Source: JAJRQY01 sp965224435
GTDB lineage: Bacteria; Actinomycetota; Acidimicrobiia; Acidimicrobiales; SZUA-35
Assembly (NCBI GenBank): GCA_965224435.1
Contig: OZ245048.1
Span: forward strand, 2,604,001 to 2,668,000
Direction of reading: 5' to 3'
Length of the DNA stretch: 64,000 nucleotides
The first letter of the stretch is position 1, and each line of letters starts with the position of its first letter. Made by a program: the position numbers and the translations under genes. Positions 41,869 to 49,439 of the stretch are shown piece by piece. The notes below the pieces were generated by a model. It was not told where the DNA came from and made no database searches. It was given only the letters and a program-made list of their open reading frames with translations.

Positions 41869-42807
41869 ATGTTTTTCGTACGCCGAAGCCTGTGCCTCCT
41901 CGGTCTGGCACTACTTCTCACTGCCTGTTCAGGCGCCGAGACAGCCGATCCTGAGCCCTTTGTCGCCACGATCGTCGATGCAGCGCTCGAGAACCCTCCA
42001 ACAACAACTGGACCCGACACCAGCCGGATCGTGAGCCTCGGCGGCGACATGACCGAGCTGATCTACGAACTCGGTCTGGGCGATTCCTTGGTCGGGATCG
42101 ACGTGACCACAGTCGGCCCCCCGGCGGCAATGAGACTGCCATCAGTCGGCATTGGCCGGTTCTTGGCCCCAGAGGGTGTGCTTGCGGTTTCGCCAACCTT
42201 GATACTGGCCGATACCGACACCGCCCCTTCAACCGCACTTGATCAGCTCCGCGATGCTGGCGTAGCGGTAGAAGTCTTTGAGACCCCATCCACTTTTGAG
42301 GAGTACTTCACCAAGATCACCAATCTGGCGAACTTGCTCGGAGCCGAAGCCGAGGGGCGAGAGCTCGTTGAGCGGTTACGGGAAGAGATCGACGGAATCA
42401 CCGTTGGTGTCCTGGATCGGGAGCAGGCACCTCGTGCTCTCTATCTGTACACCCGCGGCCCCGGCACCTTGCTGCTCTTCGGTGAAGGCATGACCACTCA
42501 TGCACTGATCGAGGGGGCGGGGGCCGTTGACGTCGGCACCGAATCTGGAGTGTCCGGCTTTGTTAATGTCACGCCGGAAGCCTTGGTGGCTGCCGCGCCT
42601 GACGTGATCATTGTTCCCAGTGAAGGTTTGGCCGACATTGGCGGCATCGATGGCTTGCTGGAGATCCCCGGTATCGCCGAGACTCCGGCTGGCGAAACCC
42701 GAGCAATCCTCGACTACCCCCAGGGCGATTTTCTCACCATGGGGCCACGGGTTCCGGCCTCGCTTCGATTGCTGATTCAAGACTTGCAAGAGCTTCGGGA
42801 TCAGTAG
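41869..42807 (+). CDS. hmuT: heme/iron ABC transporter binding lipoprotein, HmuT-like
   Basis: A 312-residue exported receptor with lipobox LLLTAC (Cys20 from this start). It has the HmuT-type cluster-A receptor pattern: RIVSLGGDMTELIYELGLGDSLVGIDVTT, LYLYTRGPGTLLLFGEGMTTHALIEGAGAVDV, PEALVAAAPDVIIVPSEGLADIGGIDGLLEIPGIAETPAG and the C-terminal FLTMGPRVPASLRLL. These elements fit heme receptors better than siderophore ones. The TTG at 41866 precedes this ATG, which I prefer: it lies 8 nt from TAGTCT. hmuU follows with a TAGTG overlap of one base. BtuF-type cobalamin binding is the alternative. Confidence 0.8.
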   Translation: MFFVRRSLCLLGLALLLTACSGAETADPEPFVATIVDAALENPPTTTGPDTSRIVSLGGDMTELIYELGLGDSLVGIDVTTVGPPAAMRLPSVGIGRFLAPEGVLAVSPTLILADTDTAPSTALDQLRDAGVAVEVFETPSTFEEYFTKITNLANLLGAEAEGRELVERLREEIDGITVGVLDREQAPRALYLYTRGPGTLLLFGEGMTTHALIEGAGAVDVGTESGVSGFVNVTPEALVAAAPDVIIVPSEGLADIGGIDGLLEIPGIAETPAGETRAILDYPQGDFLTMGPRVPASLRLLIQDLQELRDQ

Positions 42808-43823
42808 TGAGCAGGAACCGTTTCATCCTTGTCGGCCTCGCCGTGCTTCTTGGCTTAGTTGGGCTGGGTTCACTCTTAGTTGGTGCCGCTTCACTCGAAG
42901 TTGGGCAGATCGTTCGGGTCGGCCTTGATCGTATGGGTTTCGACGCCGAGGTGCAGCCCCAGGCCGAGTCTGTCTTGGTCGGCATCCGCCTTCCTCGGGC
43001 GCTGGCCACCATCATTGTCGGCTATGGATTGGGCGCCGTTGGCGCGGCGTTGCAAGGGGTGTTCCGCAATCCCTTGGCTGACTCTCACCTGCTTGGTATT
43101 GCTCCAGCAGCCGGTCTGGGCGCGCTGCTCGGCTACGCGTTGACTCCCAGTGGTGCCACTTCCTGGTTCACCCCGATCGTCATCACTGCTTGCAGTGCCT
43201 TGGCCGGGGTCGCTTTCTCTCTCTACCTCGGCCGAATACCGACCGAGCCTGGACAATTGAGCTTGATCGGAGCGGCCCTCTCATTTGGGGCGACTGCTTG
43301 GCTGGGCGCGATTGTGTTGGTGTGGGACAACAGCCGGGTGCCCACGCTCTTGTTCTGGATCTTCGGCGGCTTCACCGGGGCCACATGGCGGACTCTTTAT
43401 GTTGTTGCGCCGGTCATTGTCTTGGCTGCTGTCGCTCTCCAACGAACAGCACGGACCTTGGACATTCTGGCGTTGGGTGAGGTCGAAGCCCGGCACCTTG
43501 GGGTGCCAGTAGGACGGGCCCGACAGCAAATCCTGACTATTGCCGGAGTTGCCATCGGGGCCGCGGTGGCAATGGCTGGGGTCATTGGCTTCATCGGGCT
43601 GGTGGCCCCGAACCTGGTTCGTCGATTCGTTGGTCCTGGGCATCGAGATCTATTGATCGGTTCTGGCTTGGCCGGGGCCGTCCTTCTTCTGGTTGCCGAT
43701 ACTTGCGCCAGGACCGTGGCCAACCCAACAGAGATTCCCGTCGGCCTGCTCACCGGCATGGTCGGCGCGCCAATCATGGCCTGGATCCTGATCCGACCCC
43801 AGCTCAGTACGGGTTCGCGATGA
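42807..43823 (+). CDS. hmuU: heme/iron ABC transporter permease, HmuU-like (FecCD family)
   Basis: A 338-residue FecCD permease with about ten TM helices. Typical elements: IRLPRALATIIVGYGLGAVGAALQGVFRNPLADSHLLGIAPAAGLGA and AVAMAGVIGFIGLVAPNLVRRFVGPGHRDLLIGSGLAGAVLLLVADTCAR, and the C-terminal PTEIPVGLLTGMVGAPIMAWIL. The coupling loop is GVPVGRARQ. The GTG start overlaps the hmuT stop (TAGTG). Confidence 0.9.
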   Translation: MSRNRFILVGLAVLLGLVGLGSLLVGAASLEVGQIVRVGLDRMGFDAEVQPQAESVLVGIRLPRALATIIVGYGLGAVGAALQGVFRNPLADSHLLGIAPAAGLGALLGYALTPSGATSWFTPIVITACSALAGVAFSLYLGRIPTEPGQLSLIGAALSFGATAWLGAIVLVWDNSRVPTLLFWIFGGFTGATWRTLYVVAPVIVLAAVALQRTARTLDILALGEVEARHLGVPVGRARQQILTIAGVAIGAAVAMAGVIGFIGLVAPNLVRRFVGPGHRDLLIGSGLAGAVLLLVADTCARTVANPTEIPVGLLTGMVGAPIMAWILIRPQLSTGSR

Positions 43824-43833
43824 GGCAGGTCAG

Positions 43834-44631
43834 ATGGCAAACCAAATGATTCTCCAGGCAGACAGTGTTGGCTACCAAACCAACAACACCGACCTCGTTT
43901 CTGACATCGACCTTGCCGTCGAAGAAGGGCAGCTCGTCGCCATTCTTGGGCCAAATGGAGCGGGCAAGTCGACCCTTCTCAAGCTCCTGGCCGGCGACCT
44001 GGCACCAACGACCGGATCGGTCCAACTTGACAGCGTCGACATCGGCCAGATCTCAACTCAAGAACTTGCTCTGCAACGAGCATTTCTGAGCCAGAGTCCA
44101 CGACTTGACCTGGGGTTCTCGGTTCAAGCGATTGTGGAGATGGGGCGCTATCCCCATCGGGCTCAGCACGACAATTCTCCCGATATGGACCAGGAGGCGG
44201 TCGCCGATGCTCTCGCTCGGGTGGAAATCACCCATCTGGCTGAGCGGGTATTCGGGTCGCTTTCGGGCGGCGAGAGGCAGCGAGTCAGCCTGGCCCGCAT
44301 CATTGCCCAACACACTCCCATCTTGTTGATGGACGAACCAACGACGTTCACCGATGTTGCCCACCAAGAGTTGATCATGACCGAGGCTCGTCGCATCGCT
44401 GCCGAGCGCGGAAGCGTGGTTGCCATCATTCACGACCTGAATCTGGCCGCCGCTTACGCCGATCGCATCTTGTTGTTGGCCAATGGCCAGACGGTTGCGT
44501 GCGGCCATCCAGCAGAAGTGTTGACCAGCGAGACATTGAGCGAGACCTATCAGCTCCAGATGCAGGTCATCGAACATCCCTTCCGGGATGGTCCGCTAGT
44601 GCTGACCGTTCCCCAAGACTTTACAAACTGA
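43834..44631 (+). CDS. hmuV: heme/iron ABC transporter ATPase, HmuV-like
   Basis: A 265-residue ABC ATPase. Walker A GPNGAGKSTLL, signature LSGGERQRVSLARIIAQ, Walker B LLMDEPTTFTDVAHQ and H-loop AIIHDLNLAAAYADRILLLANG are intact. The Q-loop FLSQSPRLDLGFSVQAIVEMGRYPH is of the FepC/HmuV type. It lies 10 bp after hmuU and completes a three-component importer. No TonB receptor is expected in an actinobacterium. Confidence 0.9.
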   Translation: MANQMILQADSVGYQTNNTDLVSDIDLAVEEGQLVAILGPNGAGKSTLLKLLAGDLAPTTGSVQLDSVDIGQISTQELALQRAFLSQSPRLDLGFSVQAIVEMGRYPHRAQHDNSPDMDQEAVADALARVEITHLAERVFGSLSGGERQRVSLARIIAQHTPILLMDEPTTFTDVAHQELIMTEARRIAAERGSVVAIIHDLNLAAAYADRILLLANGQTVACGHPAEVLTSETLSETYQLQMQVIEHPFRDGPLVLTVPQDFTN

Positions 44632-44650
44632 AACCCGTTAGGAAACTCCC

Positions 44651-45205
44651 TTGATACGTACATCTACCTTCCTGTTGGCACTCGCGATTCTTGCCGCTTC
44701 ATGCGGATCATCCGAAGCAAGCGAGCCAGCCACGACTACCGCCGCTCCAGCCACAACCGAAGCAACCACGACTACCGCCGCTCCAGCCACAACCGAAGCG
44801 ACCACGACGACGACTGCGGAAGCCACGACAACCACCGAAGACGTCCCCTTTGTCGCCGAAGGCCCAGATCAGATTGAGATCGTCCAGAACTGGGATCTGA
44901 CCTTTGGCACCGGGGCCTTCGAAGACAAGGCAGCCGCGCTGGAAGACTCAGTGGCGCTGGAAGAGACTCTTGACTCCTACGTCGCTGCGGTCAATAGCTT
45001 TGGATCCATCGAGCTTCCGGTCACCGCCATTGCCGTCAATGGCGAGTCAGCAACCGTCACTTTTGACGTACTTGGCAACGGAGCAACAATGGCTGCTGAC
45101 CTGACCGGGGAGATGATCAAGGTCGACGGCACCTGGATCGTCGCCCGGGACTCGTTCTGCGACGCCATGAAGCTAGCTCGCCAAAGCTGCCCAACCGACA
45201 GCTAG
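44651..45205 (+). CDS. lipoprotein with Thr-rich tandem-repeat linker and C-terminal unknown domain
   Basis: A 184-residue exported lipoprotein with signal ending LAASC (Cys near 18). Residues about 25-65 are a Thr/Ala/Pro linker built from 36-bp repeats, likely spanning the cell wall. The C-terminal 110 residues (WDLTFGTGAFEDKAAALEDSVALEETLDSYVAAVNSFGSIELPVTAIAVNGESATVTFDVL ... TWIVARDSFCDAMKLARQSC) form an alpha/beta domain with two cysteines, resembling cystatin-like/SnoaL-like lipoproteins common in acidimicrobial genomes; unidentified. Start is a TTG with AGGA 8 nt upstream, 19 bp after hmuV. Could be part of the hmu transcript. Confidence 0.65.
   Translation: MIRTSTFLLALAILAASCGSSEASEPATTTAAPATTEATTTTAAPATTEATTTTTAEATTTTEDVPFVAEGPDQIEIVQNWDLTFGTGAFEDKAAALEDSVALEETLDSYVAAVNSFGSIELPVTAIAVNGESATVTFDVLGNGATMAADLTGEMIKVDGTWIVARDSFCDAMKLARQSCPTDS
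44731..44814 (+). repeat. 36-bp in-frame tandem repeat encoding the linker
   Basis: A 33-bp string beginning CACGACTACCGCCGCTCC starts at 44731 and again at 44767; a third, degenerate unit begins at 44803. The period is 36 bp, encoding the 12-residue unit TTTAAPATTEAT. Near-perfect nucleotide identity implies recent duplication. Confidence 0.85.
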
Positions 45206-45208
45206 CAG

Positions 45209-45625
45209 TCAGACCGATCCTCTGGGCACAACCCAGTCGACGGGCTGAGATGTGATCTGAGCGATGCGGTCAAAGTCGGCGTCGTAGTGCAGGACGGTGA
45301 GATCATTGATTTCAGCGACAGCCGCTATCAGGAGATCCGGAATTGGCAGTCGATGCTGGCCGCGCTCGGCCAATTGGTGCTGCACATTAATGGCCCGGTC
45401 TGTGACAGCTTCGGTGATCGCAAAGGAAGCCATGGCCTGCCGTTCTGCCAGTATGCCTTCGTAGTCAGAAAGCGACCGGGCGCTATAAAGGATCTCAAGG
45501 TCGATGATCGGGCAGGTGGCTAGCAGACCTTCGAGCATCAGTGGCCCAATCCTGTCTGCCACCAGCGGGATACGCAACCGAGCCAGGGCGCTCTTGTCAG
45601 CCAGATAGACGGGCTCTATCTCCAT
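45209..45625 (-). CDS. vapC: VapC-type PIN-domain ribonuclease toxin
   Basis: A 138-residue PIN endoribonuclease. Acidic active-site residues are visible: Asp10 in YLADKSA, Glu44 in IIDLEILYSAR, Asp97 in PIPDLLIAA, and Asp115 with Asp119 in HYDADFDRI. VapC toxins cut RNA, often tRNA, and are held inactive by VapB. It overlaps vapB by 10 bp and shares its promoter. Active site looks complete, so the toxin should be functional. Confidence 0.9.
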   Translation of the reverse strand: MEIEPVYLADKSALARLRIPLVADRIGPLMLEGLLATCPIIDLEILYSARSLSDYEGILAERQAMASFAITEAVTDRAINVQHQLAERGQHRLPIPDLLIAAVAEINDLTVLHYDADFDRIAQITSQPVDWVVPRGSV

Positions 45626-45822
45626 GCGCCGGACATGATGTCATCATCGGCCAGGTCGGTACCCAAACCGGTCTCCAGACGCCGAAGATGGTGGCGACGA
45701 AGCTCAGCATCAATCAATTGCTTCAACGCCGAGTTGACCGTTTCCTTCATGGTTGCACCATCCAAGATCGAACGGGCCTCACTCAAGAGCTCGTCATCAA
45801 TATCAACCAACCGCTTTGTCAT
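45616..45822 (-). CDS. vapB: VapB-type antitoxin
   Basis: A 68-residue antitoxin with an N-terminal ribbon-helix-helix/Arc-type DNA-binding segment (MTKRLVDIDDELLSEARSILDGATMKETVNSALKQLIDAE) and a C-terminal tail that would thread into the VapC active site. It starts 6 nt after a TATACT -10 hexamer that lies inside a palindrome, so auto-repression by VapBC is expected. Upstream on the same strand is the SOS-controlled HNH gene. Confidence 0.88.
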   Translation of the reverse strand: MTKRLVDIDDELLSEARSILDGATMKETVNSALKQLIDAELRRHHLRRLETGLGTDLADDDIMSGAWR

Positions 45823-45828
45823 GCCCGC

Positions 45829-45864
45829 AGTATATACTCAACTTCGGATTTTGTATATATTCAC
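45829..45864 (-). promoter_or_regulatory. vapBC promoter and operator
   Basis: Contains the perfect 10-bp palindrome AGTATATACT (45829-45838), which includes the -10 box TATACT read on the minus strand, 6 nt from the vapB ATG. A second similar half-block, GTATATAT, is at 45853-45860. Two copies spaced about two helical turns apart suit cooperative VapBC binding. It overlaps the 3' end of the HNH gene. Confidence 0.6.
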
Positions 45865-47177
45865 GAAGGCCTTCGCTCCATATCCGACATTGGCTTGGGG
45901 CGGTCCAGATCGTTGTCCCAAAACCCTGCGAGTTCGAGCCGGGATTTGTGTCGGTGACAGGGTTTGCATCGCATCTTCCCATTCGATGTCACAGTAGGAC
46001 CGTCGTTGGTGAACGGAAGAACATGATCAGCCTGGCACTTCTCCGCCCGAGTGTCACAACCAGCACCAGTACAGGTCCGGTCTCGAATCATCAATGCTTG
46101 CCGCTGTTTCTTACTGAACAAGCGTTTCTTGACCGAAGCATCAATTCTCATATCCGGGAGACCAAGAACGATTCGACGGATACTGCCAAACGTGGCGGCC
46201 CGCAACGCAGTGGTCGGACTTATTGGTCGGCCCGACAGTGTTTCACAGCGGTAGTCCTCCGCATCCTTGCCCGACAGGGGCACTGCAGGCAGTCCATTCT
46301 GGCGAGCGGCTTCGCGTTCGAAAGTCGCTAGATCCATGACAATGCAGACTTCGACGGAGGCACCATCATCGGTTCCACCAGCACCGGCTCGTTGGCCAGC
46401 CATGAGTGCGTCGAGCCAGCGTTGCGCGTCCGTTCGTTCCAGGTCGGAATGCTCCGCGTTGTCACCGTATTCTTCGCGTGCGGCCCGCCACTCTTGTTCC
46501 AGCATGGCGTCGTAGTGGGGTTGAATGCTGTTGGTGAGTTGTTCGTATTCCAGGTTGGGCATGTCGATCTGGATCATGGTGACTCCACCCAAGCCTTGAG
46601 AAACAATCATTTTCCGATCCGAGAAGGCTTTCTCGTCCTGGTCAGCGGGGTCTATTGGGTCGACGTATTCGGCCCAGCCTTCGAGATCCAGGTTGAATTG
46701 GTCCCAGTGTTGAGCAGCGAATCCGATCAGGATCTGGATGTCGCGGATAATGAGGGGCTGGAGTTTGGGGCGGCGGGATACTCGGAGGATGGCGTCAACA
46801 TGATTGCTGTTGACTCGGCCGTCGACGAGCGCTGCGTAGAGGTCGGGGAGGTCTTCGATCAGGGTGTAGGACCGGGAAAACTGACTAGCACACGAAGACC
46901 TTGAGCGACGGGTTCGGGTGGAGAGCCAGGTTGAGTCTGATCGTGCGCGGTCGAGTTCGAAGATTCGTTCTTTTCGTCCGGCGGCGAAGATGGGGATGAG
47001 GGCGGCGTCGAGGCTTTCTTGCAGTTGGTTTGTGGCCAGGATCTGGTCGCGTATTTCTGCTCGAGTGAGGCCTTGGGTGCCGGTTTCTTGTAGCAGGTTG
47101 AGGCCAGTTCGTATTTCAGCAATGAGTTCTGTCTGGGCCGAGTGTGGCTCGGTTTCTGGGTCCGCCGTTTGCATCAT
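45861..47177 (-). CDS. DUF222/HNH endonuclease, 13E12 type
   Basis: A 438-residue protein with an N-terminal DUF222 region and a C-terminal HNH nuclease. The HNH fold is KKRLFSKKQRQALMIRDRTCTGAGCDTRAEKCQADHVLPFTNDGPTVTSNGKMRCKPCHRHKS, with the CTGAGC and CKPC zinc-type cysteines, DH and HRH residues. The frame extends upstream to 47366, but ATG 47177 is preferred: TACAAT lies 6 nt before it and a LexA box just upstream would sit in the promoter. These genes are scattered 13E12-type elements in actinobacteria, some SOS-induced; their role in DNA metabolism is unclear. Confidence 0.88.
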   Translation of the reverse strand: MMQTADPETEPHSAQTELIAEIRTGLNLLQETGTQGLTRAEIRDQILATNQLQESLDAALIPIFAAGRKERIFELDRARSDSTWLSTRTRRSRSSCASQFSRSYTLIEDLPDLYAALVDGRVNSNHVDAILRVSRRPKLQPLIIRDIQILIGFAAQHWDQFNLDLEGWAEYVDPIDPADQDEKAFSDRKMIVSQGLGGVTMIQIDMPNLEYEQLTNSIQPHYDAMLEQEWRAAREEYGDNAEHSDLERTDAQRWLDALMAGQRAGAGGTDDGASVEVCIVMDLATFEREAARQNGLPAVPLSGKDAEDYRCETLSGRPISPTTALRAATFGSIRRIVLGLPDMRIDASVKKRLFSKKQRQALMIRDRTCTGAGCDTRAEKCQADHVLPFTNDGPTVTSNGKMRCKPCHRHKSRLELAGFWDNDLDRPKPMSDMERRPS

Positions 47178-47190
47178 GTTCGTATTGTAA

Positions 47191-47204
47191 CGAACATTTG
47201 TTCG
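47191..47204. promoter_or_regulatory. LexA (SOS) box controlling the HNH gene
   Basis: CGAACATTTGTTCG matches the actinobacterial LexA consensus CGAAC-N4-GTTCG with complete symmetry in the conserved half-sites. It is 1 bp upstream of the TACAAT -10 box (minus-strand equivalent 47184-47189), so bound LexA would block RNA polymerase. Confidence 0.85.
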
Positions 47205-47325
47205 GCATTCAACACCTGTTGGAAGTTCTTTAGAGATAATGCACAATGCCTTGTGAGCAATCGTTGCGGCCCAACACGAGCCCGATCCAATGAATCCCCA
47301 GAGCCCTAGCCCCCTCGCATCGACT

Positions 47326-47850
47326 TCATGGCCGTTGCAAGCTCCACATTTCAAGCAATCGCTCAAGCGAGCGAGTTGCGGCCTTCACGTCTCCGGTAGC
47401 TAGAACCTCGATCAGCAATCCACGAGTTGCGGCAACACCAAGTCGCAGCTCATCCTCGTTGGCGTCAACACCAAGTCGGTCAACAATGTCGGACGACAGC
47501 TCAAGCCAGGGCTCTGTCAGACCTTCGCCTCCGGTTATGGCGACACACTCGAAGAACAGGCGGACGAAGGGCAACATGTCTTCCGAGCACACGGTCTGCC
47601 ACAACAAGCGAACAAGGTCGGTTGGGTCCTCGACCTCGTCGGCTAAGTGCAGCAACAGATCCCGCTGAGCTGACTCCGTCGCCTGAACAATGGCAGACAC
47701 CAGCCCTGCCCGCGACCCGAAGTGGTAGTGGAGCATGCGGTGGCTTGACCCAATTGCTGCAGCTACATGACGCAGACTTCGATCGGCCAGTCCGTTTGCC
47801 GCAACCTCTTCAATAATCCTGTCCAACAGGAGCGACCGCGGATCTTCCAT
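47326..47850 (-). CDS. TetR-family regulator, divergent from an SRPBCC gene
   Basis: A 174-residue TetR regulator with HTH LLLDRIIEEVAANGLADRSLRHVAAAIGSSHRMLHYHFGSRAGLVSAI and a helical C-terminal ligand domain. It starts 6 nt after TAGGCT and is divergent from the SRPBCC gene. A perfect 20-bp palindrome lies between the two starts, so autoregulation and control of the neighbour are predicted. Inducer unknown. Confidence 0.88.
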   Translation of the reverse strand: MEDPRSLLLDRIIEEVAANGLADRSLRHVAAAIGSSHRMLHYHFGSRAGLVSAIVQATESAQRDLLLHLADEVEDPTDLVRLLWQTVCSEDMLPFVRLFFECVAITGGEGLTEPWLELSSDIVDRLGVDANEDELRLGVAATRGLLIEVLATGDVKAATRSLERLLEMWSLQRP

Positions 47851-47870
47851 CGTTCGAGCCTACATCACGT

Positions 47871-47890
47871 AGTGTACCAAATGGTACACT
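47871..47890. promoter_or_regulatory. TetR operator palindrome
   Basis: AGTGTACCAAATGGTACACT: arms AGTGTACC and GGTACACT around AAAT, fully symmetric. It overlaps a TACACT hexamer (47885-47890) for the rightward gene and the -35 zone of the leftward regulator. Best candidate site for the adjacent TetR protein. Confidence 0.8.
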
Positions 47891-47926
47891 GCGCAAGCTG
47901 GACGAAACGAAGGTGGTTTGAAGGCC

Positions 47927-48343
47927 ATGCGAATCGAGAACAAAATCGAGATTGCCGCTCCGATCGAGAAGGTCTGGGACATGACCCTCGACGTCGAGAA
48001 GTGGCCCGACCACACTTCCACCATGACATCGGTCCAACGACTCGAAAGCGGTCCACTCAAGATCGGCTCAAAGGTTCGCATCAAGCAACCAGGTCAACGG
48101 GCCAAGGTCTGGACCGTCACACTGGTCGATCCTCCGAAAGGCTTTGCTTGGACAGCAAAGCTGATGGGAATGACCATGACGGCAACACACCTGCTGAAGC
48201 AGAGCGAGACCGGAACCAAGAATGCCCTCATCGTCGACATTGAAGGCGGACCCACACCCGTGCTAGGGGCCGTGCTCCGAGGACCCATCCTGAACGCAAT
48301 CAAGACGGAGAACGAGGGCCTGAAGGCTGCTGCCGAGAGCTAG
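47927..48343 (+). CDS. SRPBCC (START-like) family protein
   Basis: A 138-residue lipid-binding-fold protein (polyketide cyclase/SRPBCC). It begins RIENKIEIAAPIEKVWDMTLDVEKWPDHTSTMTSVQRLESGPLKIGSKVRIKQPGQRAKVWTVTLVDPPKGFAWTAK and ends in a long helix. The AAP-xx-VW-x-D pattern and W-P-D-H motif are typical. Catalysis is not implied. The ATG at 47927 is preferred over TTG 47918 because AAGGTGG sits about 10 nt upstream. Under control of the divergent TetR gene; its ligand is likely the same inducer type. Confidence 0.85.
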   Translation: MRIENKIEIAAPIEKVWDMTLDVEKWPDHTSTMTSVQRLESGPLKIGSKVRIKQPGQRAKVWTVTLVDPPKGFAWTAKLMGMTMTATHLLKQSETGTKNALIVDIEGGPTPVLGAVLRGPILNAIKTENEGLKAAAES

Positions 48344-48371
48344 CTCACCAGCCCCGGTTCGCCCCCTCCAT

Positions 48372-49307
48372 TTACTGGCCGTTCAGAGCGGCAACGATGG
48401 GTGCGAAGTCATCGGGATCGCGGGAGACCACGTGATGAATGCCGAAGTCCTCCCGAAGGGCTTGCAGCTTCTCGACAATCTGATTCTCGGATCCGATAAG
48501 CATGAACGGAGTCTCATCAATAAGGGAGGGATCAACGCTCATCCTCGTCGCCGTGGCCTCCCGGACTTCGCTTGAGCCACTGCCAACATGAGTCTGCTGA
48601 ACCAGGGTTGAAACCTCCAACTGCTCATATCGATCCCCGGCGGCCTCACGCAGCCAACGGGAACGCTTGGCAACATCGCTCCGAGCAAAGCCCCCGGCCG
48701 AAGGCTTGCCGGTTTCGACATCATGAGTTAGCCCGGTGAACTGGAAGATGTCGGCTTTCTGGGCTGCGATGGTCACCACACGCTTGCCGTTGCCACCAAC
48801 AAGAATCGGAACGTGCTCCTGAGCGGGTCGAACCCCTAGGGCATCAACGGAAAGGCTCACATACTCCCCGGCACAGCTCACCGAACCGGAGTCCAACAGC
48901 TGCCGCAGCGCAGAGAGTGACTCGCTTAGGCGGGTCACACGGTCCCGGGGTGCTCGCAGCAGAATATCAGCGGCATCGTGCTCGTCTTGGGCATAGCCGG
49001 TACCCAGACCAAGAATCAGGCGACCGTCACTTAGCAGATCGAACGAAGCGGCGGTGCGGGCGAGGAGAACCGGGTTGTGGAACTCATTGTTGAGCACCAA
49101 TGGCCCGAACCGCAATGTGGAAGTTGCCTCGGCCGCGACCATCAGCGGAAGAAACGGGTCAACATTGTTCAGGCCGCCACCACCAATGTGATCCGAGCTG
49201 AAGAGTTCGGCAAAACCGAGATCCTCAATCTTCTTGGCGAACTCTCGCAGCATCCGAGGATCTCCGAAAGGTCCAGTTTGGATGCCGAATCTAAATGGAC
49301 TACTCAT
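48372..49307 (-). CDS. LLM-class F420-dependent oxidoreductase
   Basis: A 311-residue bacterial luciferase-like TIM-barrel protein. Typical features: FRFGIQTGPFGDPRMLREFAKKIEDLGFAELFSSDHIGG, LPLMVAAEATSTLRFGPLVLNNEFHNPVLLARTAASFDLLSDGRLILGLGTGYAQDEHDAA and QEHVPILVGGNGKRVV, a pattern of the TIGR03621-like F420-dependent subfamily. It needs F420H2 or F420 from elsewhere in the genome. The ATG at 49307 is used because TAAGTT ends 7 nt before it; an in-frame ATG at 49316 is within the palindrome. Substrate unknown. Confidence 0.88.
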   Translation of the reverse strand: MSSPFRFGIQTGPFGDPRMLREFAKKIEDLGFAELFSSDHIGGGGLNNVDPFLPLMVAAEATSTLRFGPLVLNNEFHNPVLLARTAASFDLLSDGRLILGLGTGYAQDEHDAADILLRAPRDRVTRLSESLSALRQLLDSGSVSCAGEYVSLSVDALGVRPAQEHVPILVGGNGKRVVTIAAQKADIFQFTGLTHDVETGKPSAGGFARSDVAKRSRWLREAAGDRYEQLEVSTLVQQTHVGSGSSEVREATATRMSVDPSLIDETPFMLIGSENQIVEKLQALREDFGIHHVVSRDPDDFAPIVAALNGQ

Positions 49308-49336
49308 GACATGCAACTTATCAGTTGCATGTCATG
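49305..49336. promoter_or_regulatory. 32-bp perfect palindrome spanning -10 and start of the LLM gene
   Basis: CATGACATGCAACT (49305-49318), spacer TATC, AGTTGCATGTCATG (49323-49336): 14-bp perfect arms. It covers the LLM start codon and the TAAGTT -10 hexamer, so a bound regulator would block transcription and an RNA hairpin would sequester the start. Confidence 0.75.
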
Positions 49337-49439
49337 TTCAGAGTCCACTTCACCGTGAAACTGCATCCGGGGGGTGAGCTCGACGTCTCCTACCAGACGC
49401 TCTAGCCGAGCAGAACTATCACCTGACCTTGCTGCCGGT

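Noticed and set aside
44651..45205. CRISPR or direct-repeat array at 44.73-44.81 kb
   Set aside because: The repeats are contiguous without spacers and lie in frame within a coding sequence.
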